Shown here: positions 39,533 through 48,840 of the stretch, piece after piece
Position numbering within the stretch: the stretch's first letter is position 1
Layout: every line of letters begins with the position of its first letter
Assembly: GCF_002838065.1 (NCBI RefSeq)
Contig: NZ_PIZU01000010.1
Location: 1 to 64,000, forward strand
Reading direction: 5' to 3'
Length of the DNA: 64,000 nt
Origin: Mycobacterium hubeiense
GTDB taxonomy: Bacteria > Actinomycetota > Actinomycetes > Mycobacteriales > Mycobacteriaceae
The notes under the pieces: model-generated
Databases searched by the model: none
What the model was told of the DNA's origin: nothing
Seen by the model: only the letters and a program-made list of their open reading frames with translations
Program-made: the position numbers and the translations under genes

Positions 39533-39787
39533 ATGGATTGGCGCCACAAGGCGGTCTGTCGCGACGAGGATCCGGAGCTGTTCTTCCCCGTGGGGAACAG
39601 CGGGCCGGCGCTCGCCCAGATCGCTGACGCGAAGCTTGTTTGTAACCGTTGTCCGGTCACCACTGAGTGCCTCACCTGGGCGTTGGATACCGGCCAGGAC
39701 GCCGGCGTGTGGGGTGGCATGAGCGAGGACGAGCGGCGCGCGCTCAAGCGGCGCAACGCCCGGACCAAGGCCCGCACCGGGGTCTAG
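39533..39787 (+). CDS. whiB1: WhiB1, essential iron-sulfur / nitric-oxide-responsive regulator
   Basis: 84 aa, almost identical to known WhiB1. Cluster ligands are Cys9, Cys37, Cys40 and Cys46, followed by GVWGGM and a basic C-terminus (KRRNARTKAR). In M. tuberculosis its [4Fe-4S] cluster reacts with NO and the protein regulates essential genes with SigA. ATG 39533 has AGGAGA about 9 nt upstream. The leader is long, and a strong terminator follows the gene. Confidence 0.97.
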   Translation: MDWRHKAVCRDEDPELFFPVGNSGPALAQIADAKLVCNRCPVTTECLTWALDTGQDAGVWGGMSEDERRALKRRNARTKARTGV

Positions 39788-39812
39788 CTCCCTTTCCCAT
39801 CGCAAAACCGGT

Positions 39813-39838
39813 ACGGCCCCGACAAATGTCGGGGCCGT
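39813..39838 (+). terminator. Intrinsic terminator after whiB1
   Basis: Perfect 12-bp hairpin, arms ACGGCCCCGACA and TGTCGGGGCCGT, with a 2-nt loop, 26 bp after the whiB1 stop. The downstream T-run is weak. It may also limit readthrough from pdtaS, which ends at 39904 on the other strand. Confidence 0.75.
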
Positions 39839-39903
39839 TACTCTGCGCAATTCTCGTAATTGCGAAGTATGCGATTTCCGCAAATTCGACCACTCGCCGA
39901 TGG

Positions 39904-41397
39904 CTAGATCGCCGGCCTCGCGCGGCGGCCGATCGGCACCCGCAGCACCACGTCGGTGCCGCCCTCCGCAGCGTCGTGCATACCCAGTGAGCCGTCGAGC
40001 TCCGCAGACACCAGTGTCCGAACGATCTGCAGCCCCAACCGATCCGACTTCTCCAGGCTGAACCCGTCCGGCAGCCCGCGGCCGTCGTCGTGCACGACGA
40101 CGTCGAGCCAGCGCGCCGACCGCTCGGCCCTGATGGTCACGCAGCCTTGTGCGGTGCTGGTGTCGAAAGCGTGCTCGATGGCGTTCTGCACCAGCTCGGT
40201 AATCACCATGATCAGCGCCGTCGCGCGGTCGGCGTCGAGCACGCCCAGCTCGCCGACGCGGTTGATGCGGATCGGAGTGTCGACGGTGGCCACGTCGTTC
40301 ATGATCGGCAGGATCCGATCCACCACCTCGTCGAGGTTGACTTCCTCGTCCACCGACATCGACAGCGCATCGTGCACCAACGCGATCGAGGACACCCGCC
40401 GCACGGATTCGATCAGCGCCTCGCGCCCCTCGGCGTTGTTGGTGCGACGGGCCTGCAGCCGCAACAGCGCCGCCACCGTCTGCAGATTGTTCTTCACCCG
40501 GTGGTGGATTTCGCGGATGGTGGCGTCCTTGGACAGCAGCGCGCGATCACGGCGTTTGACCTCGGTCACATCGCGGATGAGCACCGCGGCGCCAACCGCC
40601 TTGCCGTGCACCACCAACGGCAACGTGCGCAGCAGCACGGCCGCGCCGCCGGCGTCGACCTCCATCCGCATACTGGATCCGCCGGCCAGCGAGTCGCGCA
40701 CATGGTTGGCCAGTTCCTGCGCCTCGAACGGGTCGGAGATCAGCGGCCGGGTGATCGTGACGAGGTTGTGCCCCTCGAGCTCGGACGTCAGGCCCATGCG
40801 GTGGTAGGCCGAGATCGCGTTGGGGCTGGCGAAGACGACGACGCCTTCCTTGTCCAGGCGGATGAACCCGTCGCCGACGCGGGGGCTGGACCGCGACATC
40901 GCCAGATCGCCGACGTTGGGGAAGGTGCCTTCGGACAGCATGTGCAGCAGGTCGCCGGCGCAGTCGAGGTAGGCGGCCTCCAACGGGCTGGCCTTGCGGG
41001 TGGCCGCCAACGCGGTCTGATGCGTCAACACCGCGACCACCTGGTTGTTGTAGCGCACGGGAACAGCTTCGACCTTCAGCCCCGGAGCTGAATCCTGTTG
41101 TCCCCCAATGCCTTCACGCCCGATCGCGCCCGATTCGAACGCGGCGGTGACCACCGGCATCGCCTCCGCGTCGGCGACGGTGCCGACGGCGTCGGCAAGC
41201 AACACCGTCGGCGCGGTGTTGGGCCGGACCTGCGCAACACACACCAGCACACCGTCGTCGCGTCGCACCCACATCAGATAGTCGGCGAAGGACAGGTCGG
41301 CGATCAGCTGCCACTCCCCGACCACCGCGTGGAGGTGGTCGACGGCGTTGCCGGGCAGGACGGTGTGCTCGGCGAGCAGGTCACCGAGGGTGGACAT
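39904..41397 (-). CDS. pdtaS: PdtaS, cytosolic sensor histidine kinase
   Basis: 497 aa with GAF (about residues 10-150), PAS (about 175-280), HisKA_2 (EIHHRVKNNLQT, His298/His299) and HATPase (VITELVQNAIEHAF, DDGRGLP) domains; no membrane helices. PdtaS phosphorylates PdtaR, an ANTAR RNA-binding antiterminator encoded elsewhere. In M. tuberculosis two GAF cysteines (53 and 57) serve copper and NO sensing; here Cys53 is kept but position 57 is Val. The biotinyl-protein gene ends 18 bp upstream. Confidence 0.95.
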   Translation of the reverse strand: MSTLGDLLAEHTVLPGNAVDHLHAVVGEWQLIADLSFADYLMWVRRDDGVLVCVAQVRPNTAPTVLLADAVGTVADAEAMPVVTAAFESGAIGREGIGGQQDSAPGLKVEAVPVRYNNQVVAVLTHQTALAATRKASPLEAAYLDCAGDLLHMLSEGTFPNVGDLAMSRSSPRVGDGFIRLDKEGVVVFASPNAISAYHRMGLTSELEGHNLVTITRPLISDPFEAQELANHVRDSLAGGSSMRMEVDAGGAAVLLRTLPLVVHGKAVGAAVLIRDVTEVKRRDRALLSKDATIREIHHRVKNNLQTVAALLRLQARRTNNAEGREALIESVRRVSSIALVHDALSMSVDEEVNLDEVVDRILPIMNDVATVDTPIRINRVGELGVLDADRATALIMVITELVQNAIEHAFDTSTAQGCVTIRAERSARWLDVVVHDDGRGLPDGFSLEKSDRLGLQIVRTLVSAELDGSLGMHDAAEGGTDVVLRVPIGRRARPAI

Positions 41398-41415
41398 CGG
41401 GCACTACACCAAGCG

Positions 41416-41631
41416 TTAGCTGATCACCGCGATGAGGTCGCCGGCCTGGATGACGTCGCCCACGGATACGGCCACCTTGCTGACGGTTCCCGCCACCTCG
41501 GCGAGCACCGGAATCTCCATCTTCATCGACTCCAGCAGCACCAGGGTGTCGCCCTCACCGATCTGGTCGCCCTCGTGAACAACGACCTCGAGCACACTGG
41601 CCACGATTTCGGCGCGAACGTCCTCGGCCAT
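41416..41631 (-). CDS. Biotinyl/lipoyl attachment-domain protein (TB7.3, Rv3221c-type)
   Basis: 71 aa, only a biotinyl domain with ESMKME; Lys37 is the biotinylated residue. It would serve as a small swinging-arm carrier for a carboxylase encoded elsewhere. It lies 18 bp upstream of pdtaS on the same strand, so the two are probably co-transcribed. The ATG at 41631 gives the exact family length. Confidence 0.93.
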   Translation of the reverse strand: MAEDVRAEIVASVLEVVVHEGDQIGEGDTLVLLESMKMEIPVLAEVAGTVSKVAVSVGDVIQAGDLIAVIS

Positions 41632-41753
41632 CTTCACCCCACTCACTCTGGCTGCTTGTCTACCGGCTACATCGAACCACAACCGGGCCCCAGCGGCGGA
41701 CCCGCCGGCTCATGAGACACTGGTAGCCAAGCATCAACCAGACGGAGGACACC

Positions 41754-41828
41754 ATGGCCAAGCGTGGCCGCAAGAAGCGCGACCGCAAACATTCCAAGGC
41801 AAACCACGGAAAGCGCCCCAACTCCTAG
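41754..41828 (+). CDS. 50S ribosomal protein bL37 (24 aa)
   Basis: A 24-codon gene with a strong GGAGG ribosome binding site 6 nt before ATG 41754. The peptide begins MAKRGRKKRDRKHSK and is very basic, matching the small mycobacterial large-subunit protein bL37 found in ribosome structures. Its last codons and stop form the left arm and loop of the terminator at 41811. It lies between divergent TB7.3/pdtaS and convergent rshA/sigH. Easily missed because of its size. Confidence 0.92.
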   Translation: MAKRGRKKRDRKHSKANHGKRPNS

Positions 41829-41843
41829 GGGCGCTTTTCTTTT
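41811..41843 (+). terminator. Intrinsic terminator overlapping the end of bL37
   Basis: AAGCGCCCC (41811-41819) pairs with GGGGCGCTT (41828-41836) and is followed by TTTTCTTTT. The left arm is the codons for the last residues of bL37. The rshA stop at 41842-41844 lies in the same T-run, so the structure may stop transcription from both sides. Confidence 0.85.
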
Positions 41844-42141
41844 AGCCTCCGCGAATGATGGTGGTGCGGCTGATCTCGATGCGCAGCCGCTCGCGCAGCC
41901 GATCCGGGGCCTTCTCCCCGCCGCACTTGCTGGCGATCAATTTCTTGACCCGCTCCTCGAGCCCGTAATGCCGCAGGCATGCGGGGCATTCTTCGAGATG
42001 ATGCTTGAGCTTGTCCCGTGTCTCGGGCGTGCATTCGCCGTCGAGCAGCGTCCATACCTCGGCGATCACCGCGGCACAGTCGGGATGCTCGGGGTCGACG
42101 GGACCGATCGGTGGCGTCCAGCGCTCGTCTTCGTCGCTCAC
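41842..42141 (-). CDS. rshA: RshA, zinc anti-sigma factor of SigH
   Basis: 99 aa ZAS-type anti-sigma with the redox motif HLEECPAC (HxxxCxxC) plus an upstream His/Cys region (HPDCAAV and GECTPE). RshA binds SigH under reducing conditions and releases it on disulfide stress, with further control by PknB phosphorylation in M. tuberculosis. It overlaps the sigH stop by 4 bp, giving coupled translation of sigma and anti-sigma. Confidence 0.95.
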   Translation of the reverse strand: MSDEDERWTPPIGPVDPEHPDCAAVIAEVWTLLDGECTPETRDKLKHHLEECPACLRHYGLEERVKKLIASKCGGEKAPDRLRERLRIEISRTTIIRGG

Positions 42142-42776
42142 GACGACACCTCCTCCGCCGCATCGACCTGTTCACCGCGGAGGAAGCCGCGGTCGCGGGC
42201 CACATCGGCCAGCAGTGCGCGCAGCTGGCGTCTCCCCCGGTGCAACCGGGACATCACCGTGCCAATGGGCGTATCCATGATTTCGGCGATCTCCTTGTAT
42301 GGGAAACCTTCCACATCGGCGTAGTACACCGCCATCCGGAACTCCTCGGGGAGCGCCTGCAAAGCCGCCTTGATCTCGGTATCCGGCAGGGCCTCCAGTG
42401 CCTCCACCTCCGCTGAGCGCAGACCCGTCGAGGAATGCTCGGCGTTGGCCGCCAGCTGCCAGTCGGTGATCTCCTCCGTCGGATACTCCGAGGGCTGACG
42501 CTGCTTCTTGCGGTAGCTGTTGATGTAGGTGTTGGTCAGGATGCGATACAGCCAGGCCTTGAGATTGGTGCCCTCGCGGAAAGACCGGAAACCGGCATAG
42601 GCCTTCACCATGGTTTCCTGCAGCAGATCTTCGGCGTCGGCGGGATTGCGGGTCATCCGCAGTGCACCGCCGTAGAGCTGGTCGAGCAGCGGAATCGCGT
42701 CACGCTCGAAGCGCGCGGTCAGCTCGGCATCGGTCTCTGGCGCCGTATCGGGCGTTGACCCGTCGACGTCGGTCAT
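42138..42776 (-). CDS. sigH: SigH, ECF sigma factor for oxidative and heat stress
   Basis: 212 aa. Region 2 includes [17 protein letters not shown] and [15 protein letters not shown]; region 4 includes [31 protein letters not shown] HTH sequence with [14 protein letters not shown]. It controls thioredoxin, mycoredoxin-type and heat-shock genes. ATG 42776 is the usual start; the frame is open further upstream and longer forms have been discussed in M. tuberculosis. A SigH-like promoter is visible upstream. Stop overlaps the rshA start. Confidence 0.95.
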   Translation of the reverse strand: MTDVDGSTPDTAPETDAELTARFERDAIPLLDQLYGGALRMTRNPADAEDLLQETMVKAYAGFRSFREGTNLKAWLYRILTNTYINSYRKKQRQPSEYPTEEITDWQLAANAEHSSTGLRSAEVEALEALPDTEIKAALQALPEEFRMAVYYADVEGFPYKEIAEIMDTPIGTVMSRLHRGRRQLRALLADVARDRGFLRGEQVDAAEEVSS

Positions 42777-42813
42777 CGTGGGAGACACCGTCCCTTCTGT
42801 AGCGATGCCACCG

Positions 42814-42843
42814 AATACGCCCGGGACATCCACCGGACGTTCC
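42814..42843 (-). promoter_or_regulatory. Possible SigH-type autoregulatory promoter
   Basis: Minus strand: GGAACG (42843-42838) as -35, an 18-bp spacer and CGTATT (42819-42814) as -10. SigH promoters have GGAA-type -35 and CGTT-type -10 elements, and sigH is known to activate itself; the spacing is slightly long and the -10 is imperfect. Confidence 0.4.
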
Positions 42844-42995
42844 AGGCAGACGGTTGGCACCAAAATCCCCTTCTCCCGATCCTAGAGGTTGTGACCGACA
42901 TGTTTTCTGGCTGCGGAAATGCGGCCAGGACTGCCCCCAATAACAGCACGGACGGCCGCGCTTGTTCCCGATTCGCGCCCACTAGTCTGAGGCCC

Positions 42996-43484
42996 GTGGC
43001 GCGCGCAGCAACCCCGGCGATCACGGCCCTGCTGGCCGCGGAGGTCCCCCACGAGGTGCTGCAGTACGAGCACGACCCCCGCAACGAATCGTTTGGCGAG
43101 GAGGCCGTCGAAGAACTGGCCGCGATCGAGGGCGTTGCTCCTGAGCAGGTGTTCAAGACGCTGGTCGTCGCCGTGCCGGACGGGTTGGCCGTCGCGGTGC
43201 TGCCGGTGCCCGCGAAACTGTCGCTCAAGGCTGTGGCCGCTGCGCTGGGCGTGCCGAAGGCGACGATGGCCGACCGCGCCGCCGCCGAGCGCTCCACCGG
43301 ATACGTCATCGGCGGCATCTCGCCGTTCGGCCAGCGCAAGGCGCTGCCGACGGTGGTCGACGCGTCGGCGCTGCACTGGGACAAGGTGCTGTGCAGTGCC
43401 GGTAAACGGGGCTGGGACGTCGCGGTGCACCCGCAGGATCTGATCCGGCTGACCAACGCGGTCGTCGCGGACATCCGGGCCTGA
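42996..43484 (+). CDS. YbaK/EbsC-family Cys-tRNA(Pro) deacylase
   Basis: 162 aa with YbaK hallmarks FKTLVV, the catalytic-site Lys region PAKLSLKAVA, YVIGGISPFG and LPTVVD. It hydrolyses mischarged Cys-tRNA(Pro). GTG 42996 lies 7 nt after a -10-like TAGTCT, so it is probably leaderless. In M. tuberculosis the gene at this position is split into two frames (Rv3224A/B); here it is intact. Confidence 0.88.
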   Translation: MARAATPAITALLAAEVPHEVLQYEHDPRNESFGEEAVEELAAIEGVAPEQVFKTLVVAVPDGLAVAVLPVPAKLSLKAVAAALGVPKATMADRAAAERSTGYVIGGISPFGQRKALPTVVDASALHWDKVLCSAGKRGWDVAVHPQDLIRLTNAVVADIRA

Positions 43485-43514
43485 CGCGCCGGCGACCCGC
43501 ATAGGGTGTGAGCC

Positions 43515-44363
<849 letters not shown>

Positions 44364-44401
44364 TGCCTAAGTGGTTGATCACCCCCAAATATCGCGAGTA
44401 A

Positions 44402-44830
44402 TCAACCCGTTAAGCCGACTTCAAGCTGGGTGAGCAGCCCGGCGACGTCCATGTAGTGGTAGTCCTCGGCGACCAGCCCGTCGTCGTTCATCACCGTGAA
44501 CGTCGCCCCCTCCACCCGCACCGAACGCCCCGTCGGCGCAATCCCGAACAGCTCGCCCTGATGGGTGCCGGTCATCACCCAGCGGTCGGCGTGGCACGGC
44601 CCGTCGATCACGAGCGCCTGCCGCTGGAGCCGAAAGTCGGGAAACGCCAGGAACAATCGCGCCGCGCGTTCACGCACCGCGTCGCGCCCCACGGCGATCT
44701 CGGAACTGCCCGCCTCGCGCGTCACCGCGTCCTCGGCGAACACCGCCGCCACCGCGTCGGCGTCGTGGGCGTTCCACGCCGCGTAGGTCGCGTCGCTGAC
44801 CTCGAGCGCCCGGCGTCGATGGTCGGTCAC
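44402..44830 (-). CDS. SnoaL-like ester-cyclase / NTF2-fold protein
   Basis: 142 aa with the ester-cyclase pattern AWNAHDADAVAAVFAEDAV and GELFGIAPTGRSVRVEG. A small polyketide-cyclase-like fold; in this setting it could be an isomerase or hydrolase. It is downstream of the alcohol dehydrogenase gene (3 bp gap) and belongs to a four-gene minus-strand group not found at this place in M. tuberculosis. Confidence 0.83.
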   Translation of the reverse strand: MTDHRRRALEVSDATYAAWNAHDADAVAAVFAEDAVTREAGSSEIAVGRDAVRERAARLFLAFPDFRLQRQALVIDGPCHADRWVMTGTHQGELFGIAPTGRSVRVEGATFTVMNDDGLVAEDYHYMDVAGLLTQLEVGLTG

Positions 44831-44833
44831 GTG

Positions 44834-45997
44834 CTACTGAAACTCGATGACGCCGCGGATGTTTCGGCCGCCGCGCATGTCGGCGATCGCGTCGTTGATC
44901 TGGTCGAGACGATAACGCCTTGTCACCAGCTCGTCGAGCTTGAGGTGGCCGTTGCGGTACATCGTCAACAGCATCGGCACGCTTGTGCGTGGATTCATGC
45001 CGCCGTAGAGCAAGCCCTTGACGTGCTTGCAGTTCTGCACCATGTCGACCAGCGAGAGCGGCACCATGCTCAGTTCGAATTTCGGCACCGCCGTCATCAA
45101 GCAGGTGCCGCCCTTGCGCGTCAGCATCAACGCGGGCGCCAGCAGTTCGGCGTGAAGCACGCTCGGGGTGAGCACCACTCGGTCGGCCATCACGCCGGCG
45201 GTCAACTCGTGCACCAAGGGGATTGCTTCCTCGATGGACGGGCTGGTGTCGGTCGCGCCGAAGAACTTGGCCGTATCCCGTTTGAAATCAACGGGATCCA
45301 CCGCGATGACGGCGTTGGCGCCCGCCGCGCGGGCCCCCTGGACAGCGTTGATGCCCACCCCGCCGGTGCCGATGATCACCACGACGTCGCCGGGTTCCGT
45401 TCCGACACCGATGGTTCCAGAACCCCAGCCCGTCGAGACGCCGCACGACACCAGCGACGCCGCTTCGAAGGGAATCGACTTGTCGACCTTGATCACCGAC
45501 TCCTCGGCCAGCACGGCATATTCGGAGAACGTGCCCAGCTGAGTCATCGCGGTCAGGTTCTCACCGTTGACGTGCCGTCGCGCGGTGCCGTCGGTCGTCA
45601 TCTCCTTGGCGAAAAGCAGCGCGCCCTGGTCACACAGGTAGGTCATGCCCGACACGCACCACCGGCATGCGCCGCAGGCCGGGATAAACGACATCGCGAC
45701 ATGATCGCCGGGCTGCACGGACCGCACACCGGGGCCGACTTCCTCGACGACGCCGGCGCCTTCGTGCCCGCCGAGAAGCGGGAAATACTCGAGGGGCGGG
45801 GCACCGGAAGCCTCCATGAGGGCTGCGAAATCCGGTGTGGGAATCATGTCGCCGGTGGCGAAATGGTCGTCGGAATGGCAGATTCCGGCGACGGCCATCT
45901 TCACCAGCACCTCGCCCTCGCAAGGCGGGTCGAGCGTGATCTCGCTGATCTCCCAGTCCTCGCCGACCCCGCGCAAAACCGCCGCCTGACACTTCAT
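44834..45997 (-). CDS. NDMA-dependent-type zinc alcohol dehydrogenase
   Basis: 387 aa MDR alcohol dehydrogenase. Catalytic zinc ligands are in GICHSDDH and GGHEGAG; structural zinc cysteines CGACRWC and YLC; NAD motif GTGGVG. It resembles the actinobacterial nicotinoprotein NDMA-dependent group, which oxidises primary alcohols with tightly bound NAD. Co-oriented with the SnoaL gene after it and with the crotonase and TetR genes before it. Confidence 0.88.
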   Translation of the reverse strand: MKCQAAVLRGVGEDWEISEITLDPPCEGEVLVKMAVAGICHSDDHFATGDMIPTPDFAALMEASGAPPLEYFPLLGGHEGAGVVEEVGPGVRSVQPGDHVAMSFIPACGACRWCVSGMTYLCDQGALLFAKEMTTDGTARRHVNGENLTAMTQLGTFSEYAVLAEESVIKVDKSIPFEAASLVSCGVSTGWGSGTIGVGTEPGDVVVIIGTGGVGINAVQGARAAGANAVIAVDPVDFKRDTAKFFGATDTSPSIEEAIPLVHELTAGVMADRVVLTPSVLHAELLAPALMLTRKGGTCLMTAVPKFELSMVPLSLVDMVQNCKHVKGLLYGGMNPRTSVPMLLTMYRNGHLKLDELVTRRYRLDQINDAIADMRGGRNIRGVIEFQ

Positions 45998-46089
45998 GTG
46001 CGATCTCCCCTGTCCCGCGACGCGGCCTGCGCCGCGAAGTCAGGATCGCACCGGCACGGCGGGCGTGTTGGGGATTCGGCCACTTCCAC

Positions 46090-46920
46090 TCAGGCCAGCA
46101 TGGCACGCACACTGTCGGCGAACGCCGCGGTGGTGAAGCAGATAGGTTCGGCGAACTCCTCGATCGTGAGCGCGTCGTTCCAGCTCGCATCGGCGGTGGC
46201 CCGCAGCAGCGGTTTGGCCATGGCCACCGCGTGCGGCGGCATGGCGGCGACTCGTGAACACCACTCGTCGGCGGTGGCCAGCAGCTTCTCGTGCGCCACG
46301 ACCTCCTGCACGAGTCCCAGCTGCTGCGCCTGCTCGGCGGTGATGTGCTCTGCGCGCACGTAGTACGCGAGGGCGCCCTGATAGCCCAGACGCCGGGTCA
46401 GCGCCCAGCTGGTGCCGACCTCGGGGATCAGGCCGAGCTTGCCGAAGGCGGGCACGATGACCGCCCGCTCGCTGGCGATGACGAAGTCACACGTCAGCGC
46501 CCACGCCAGCCCGACGCCGGCCGCGGCGCCGTTGAGTGCGGCCACGAAGATGGTGTCCGACCCCGCGATGAGGCGGGCGATGCCGCCGAATTCCCGACGG
46601 ATCCAGCGCCAGACATCAGCGACGCCCTCGGGCGCGTCGAGGTTCTCGATGGCGGTGCGCATCATCTTCAGGTCCCCGCCGGCGCTGAATCCCGGGTCAG
46701 CGCCGGTCAATACGACGCTGCGCACGTCGGCGTCGGCGTCGAGGGTTTCCAGCGCTCGACGCAGCTGACGAACCAGCGGTGCCGAGAGCACGTTGAGTCG
46801 GTCCGCCTCGTCGAGAGTGACGACCGCACGGTCACCGCGATACTCGACGCGAACACGTTGGGGCGCATCGGGATCCTCGCCCGCCGCGACCATGCTCGGA
46901 TAGAGCGGATCTTTCGTCAT
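46090..46920 (-). CDS. Enoyl-CoA hydratase/isomerase (crotonase superfamily)
   Basis: 276 aa. CoA-binding oxyanion segments AGGDLK and NGAAAGVGL are present. In the active-site stretch FGKLGLIPEVGTSWAL only one acidic residue (Glu) is seen, as in isomerase-type members such as PaaG-like proteins, so simple hydration is not certain. It starts inside the stop of the TetR gene (TGATG arrangement), so the two are coupled. Confidence 0.85.
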   Translation of the reverse strand: MTKDPLYPSMVAAGEDPDAPQRVRVEYRGDRAVVTLDEADRLNVLSAPLVRQLRRALETLDADADVRSVVLTGADPGFSAGGDLKMMRTAIENLDAPEGVADVWRWIRREFGGIARLIAGSDTIFVAALNGAAAGVGLAWALTCDFVIASERAVIVPAFGKLGLIPEVGTSWALTRRLGYQGALAYYVRAEHITAEQAQQLGLVQEVVAHEKLLATADEWCSRVAAMPPHAVAMAKPLLRATADASWNDALTIEEFAEPICFTTAAFADSVRAMLA

Positions 46921-47504
46921 CAGATTTTCTCCTCAATAGTGTTGGCACGCAACGTGGCCCAGGCCGCATCCGCGAATGTCTCGACAGTTGACCGTGCAAG
47001 TTTTGTTTCGCCATGGGAAAGCCAATAGCGGCTGAACTCCTGCGCCGGACCGAGCCAGAGCGCGGCCGTCACGCCGGGCTGCATGGGTCGCAACATGCCG
47101 TAGGTGTGGTGCGGCCGCCACCAATCCCCCACGGCGGCGAAGAATTCCCGGTTGGACTGGCGCAGCGCGTCACTGTCCAACCGGTCGCCGAGCAGCAGCG
47201 CGGCCTCGCCCCGGTGCTGCTCCACCCACCGCAGGTGATAGGTGACGCCGCTGCGAATACCGCGCTCGGCAATGTCGCTATCGCGCAGCGTCGCGACGAA
47301 ACCCGTTTGGTACTCGCCGATCAGCTCGGCATACACGGCCGCGGCCAGCGCGTGTTTGTCCGGAAAGTGATGGTAGAGCGCCCCGACGCTCACCTCGGCC
47401 TCGCGGCGCACCTCTTCGAGGGTCGGGGCCAGCGTGCCGTCGGCGGCGAATCGGCGTCGGGCCACCTCGAGCAATCGCCCTCGAGCGTCCTGACCCCTCG
47501 GCAC
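46920..47504 (-). CDS. TetR-family regulator of the crotonase/alcohol dehydrogenase group
   Basis: 194 aa. The N-terminal HTH includes LEEVRREAEVSVGALYHHFPDKHAL; the C-terminus is Trp-rich and likely binds a ligand. GTG 47504 is 7 nt after a -10-like TAGAGT, which suggests a leaderless mRNA. It is directly coupled to the crotonase gene and probably represses this small operon in response to an acyl-CoA or similar ligand (inference). Confidence 0.85.
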   Translation of the reverse strand: MPRGQDARGRLLEVARRRFAADGTLAPTLEEVRREAEVSVGALYHHFPDKHALAAAVYAELIGEYQTGFVATLRDSDIAERGIRSGVTYHLRWVEQHRGEAALLLGDRLDSDALRQSNREFFAAVGDWWRPHHTYGMLRPMQPGVTAALWLGPAQEFSRYWLSHGETKLARSTVETFADAAWATLRANTIEEKI

Positions 47505-47521
47505 GAGGAATACTCTATCAG

Positions 47522-48025
47522 TACCGAGGAATCCTCTGCTCGACCACGACGCTGGCCCGGCTGGGCGCCGAACCCACCGCCGAGCACCGGGCCGTCGCTG
47601 TCGACCTGCGCGCATGGCCACGTGCGCTGCTGGACAACGGGTTTGATCCCTCATGTCCGACGGCATGGATCGCCGAGGGGCTGTTGGTCTACCTGCCGCC
47701 GCAGGCTGCGGATCAATTGTTCGACGACATCACCGAATACAGCGCTGCGGGCAGCCACTTCGCCGCCGAGTACATCCCCGCCACATCGGCGTTCTCCGAC
47801 ACGGCGAGCTTTCGACGGTACGGCCTGACGGTCGATGTGTCGGATCTCCTCTACGGCGGCGAGCGCAGCGACGTGATCGAATACCTGACCGCGCGCGGGT
47901 GGTCGTTGACGGTGCAGACCCTCCCGGAAGCGTACGCCGCCAACGGCTTTGAGATGCCTGACGACGATATCTTCGCCGCCTACGCCGACGCCCGCATCGT
48001 CAGCGGCGTGCTGGAGCGCCCTTAG
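47522..48025 (+). pseudogene. 5'-truncated SAM-dependent methyltransferase (LCMT/TIGR00027-like), remnant
   Basis: An open frame without a start codon at its beginning encodes the C-terminal half of a mycobacterial leucine-carboxyl-methyltransferase-like protein: LARLGAEPTAEHRAVAVDLR, then WIAEGLLVYLPPQAADQLFD. The N-terminal half with the SAM-binding GxGxD motif is absent; the region before it is the 5' end of the TetR gene on the other strand. It probably arose by deletion or insertion at this boundary. A shorter internal start is possible but would lack the cofactor site. Confidence 0.75.
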
Positions 48026-48795
48026 AGCAGGGTCGCCTGCTCGGGCTGCGATTCGACCGGCTCGATCAACTCCGGCCCGTTGTTGCGGATGCTGTTGACG
48101 AGCTTGGACACCTCGCGGATCTCGATGCGGTCGAGGTCGCCGTGTCCGCGCAGCAGTCCCTCGTCGATCGGCGCGTCCGGATCCAGCCATCGGTCCCAGT
48201 CGCTCTTGCTGACGGTCAGCGGCATCCGATCGTGGATCTCGGCCAGCGGCCCGGCCGCATCCGTCGTGATGATCGTGCAGCTCAGCAGCGGCGGCGCGTC
48301 CTTGGGTGCGCCCTTGGGCCGCCACGTCGACCACAGGCCCGCCATGAACAGCATCTCCCCGTCAGCCGCGTACATGTAGAAGGGCGTCTTGTTGCCCTTC
48401 TCGCCGCGCCACTCATACCAGCCGTCCATCGGCACCAGGCAGCGTTGGCTTTTCGCCGAGCTACGGAACGCCGGCGACGTGGTCACCTTGTCGGCACGCG
48501 CGTTGATCAGCAGCGGCCCCTTGGTGTCGGGTCCGCCGTCCGCGGATTCCTTCACCCACGGCGGCACCAGCCCCCAGCGCATCAGCCGCACCCGCCGGCT
48601 GGCCTCGTCGTCGGGCTCGCTGTGCCGGCGCACGACGGTGCTGATGGTGGTGGTCGGCGCGACGTTGTAGTTCGGGCCGGCTGTATCCTTTGCCGACGCC
48701 GACGTGGCCGATGCGGCCACTGTGCTTTCGTCAATCGCCTGGATTTTCTCCGCCAGCAGCGCCGGATCGGTGGTTACCGCGAATCGCCCGCACAT
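48022..48795 (-). CDS. SRAP (HMCES/YedK-type) DNA-protein crosslink protein (Rv3226c-type)
   Basis: 257 aa. MCGRF starts the protein, so Cys2 becomes N-terminal after Met removal and can bond abasic sites in single-stranded [22 protein letters not shown] and HDRMP are family catalytic segments. ATG 48795 is chosen because Cys2 must be exposed; ATG 48804 would block this. Its end overlaps the methyltransferase remnant by 4 bp, and it is divergent from aroA. Confidence 0.92.
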   Translation of the reverse strand: MCGRFAVTTDPALLAEKIQAIDESTVAASATSASAKDTAGPNYNVAPTTTISTVVRRHSEPDDEASRRVRLMRWGLVPPWVKESADGGPDTKGPLLINARADKVTTSPAFRSSAKSQRCLVPMDGWYEWRGEKGNKTPFYMYAADGEMLFMAGLWSTWRPKGAPKDAPPLLSCTIITTDAAGPLAEIHDRMPLTVSKSDWDRWLDPDAPIDEGLLRGHGDLDRIEIREVSKLVNSIRNNGPELIEPVESQPEQATLL

Positions 48796-48840
48796 ATATC
48801 CCATGGTGACACGGCCAACCGACAAGGCAGGATAGAGCGC

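Noticed and set aside
44373..44407. Inverted repeat GGTTGAT ... ATCAACC between the SDR and SnoaL genes
   Set aside because: Only 7-bp arms with a loop of about 21 nt and no T-run; too weak to call a terminator.
47684..48025. An ORF starting at 47684 as an independent 113-aa protein
   Set aside because: Its frame continues upstream into recognisable methyltransferase sequence, so it is better described as a truncated pseudogene.
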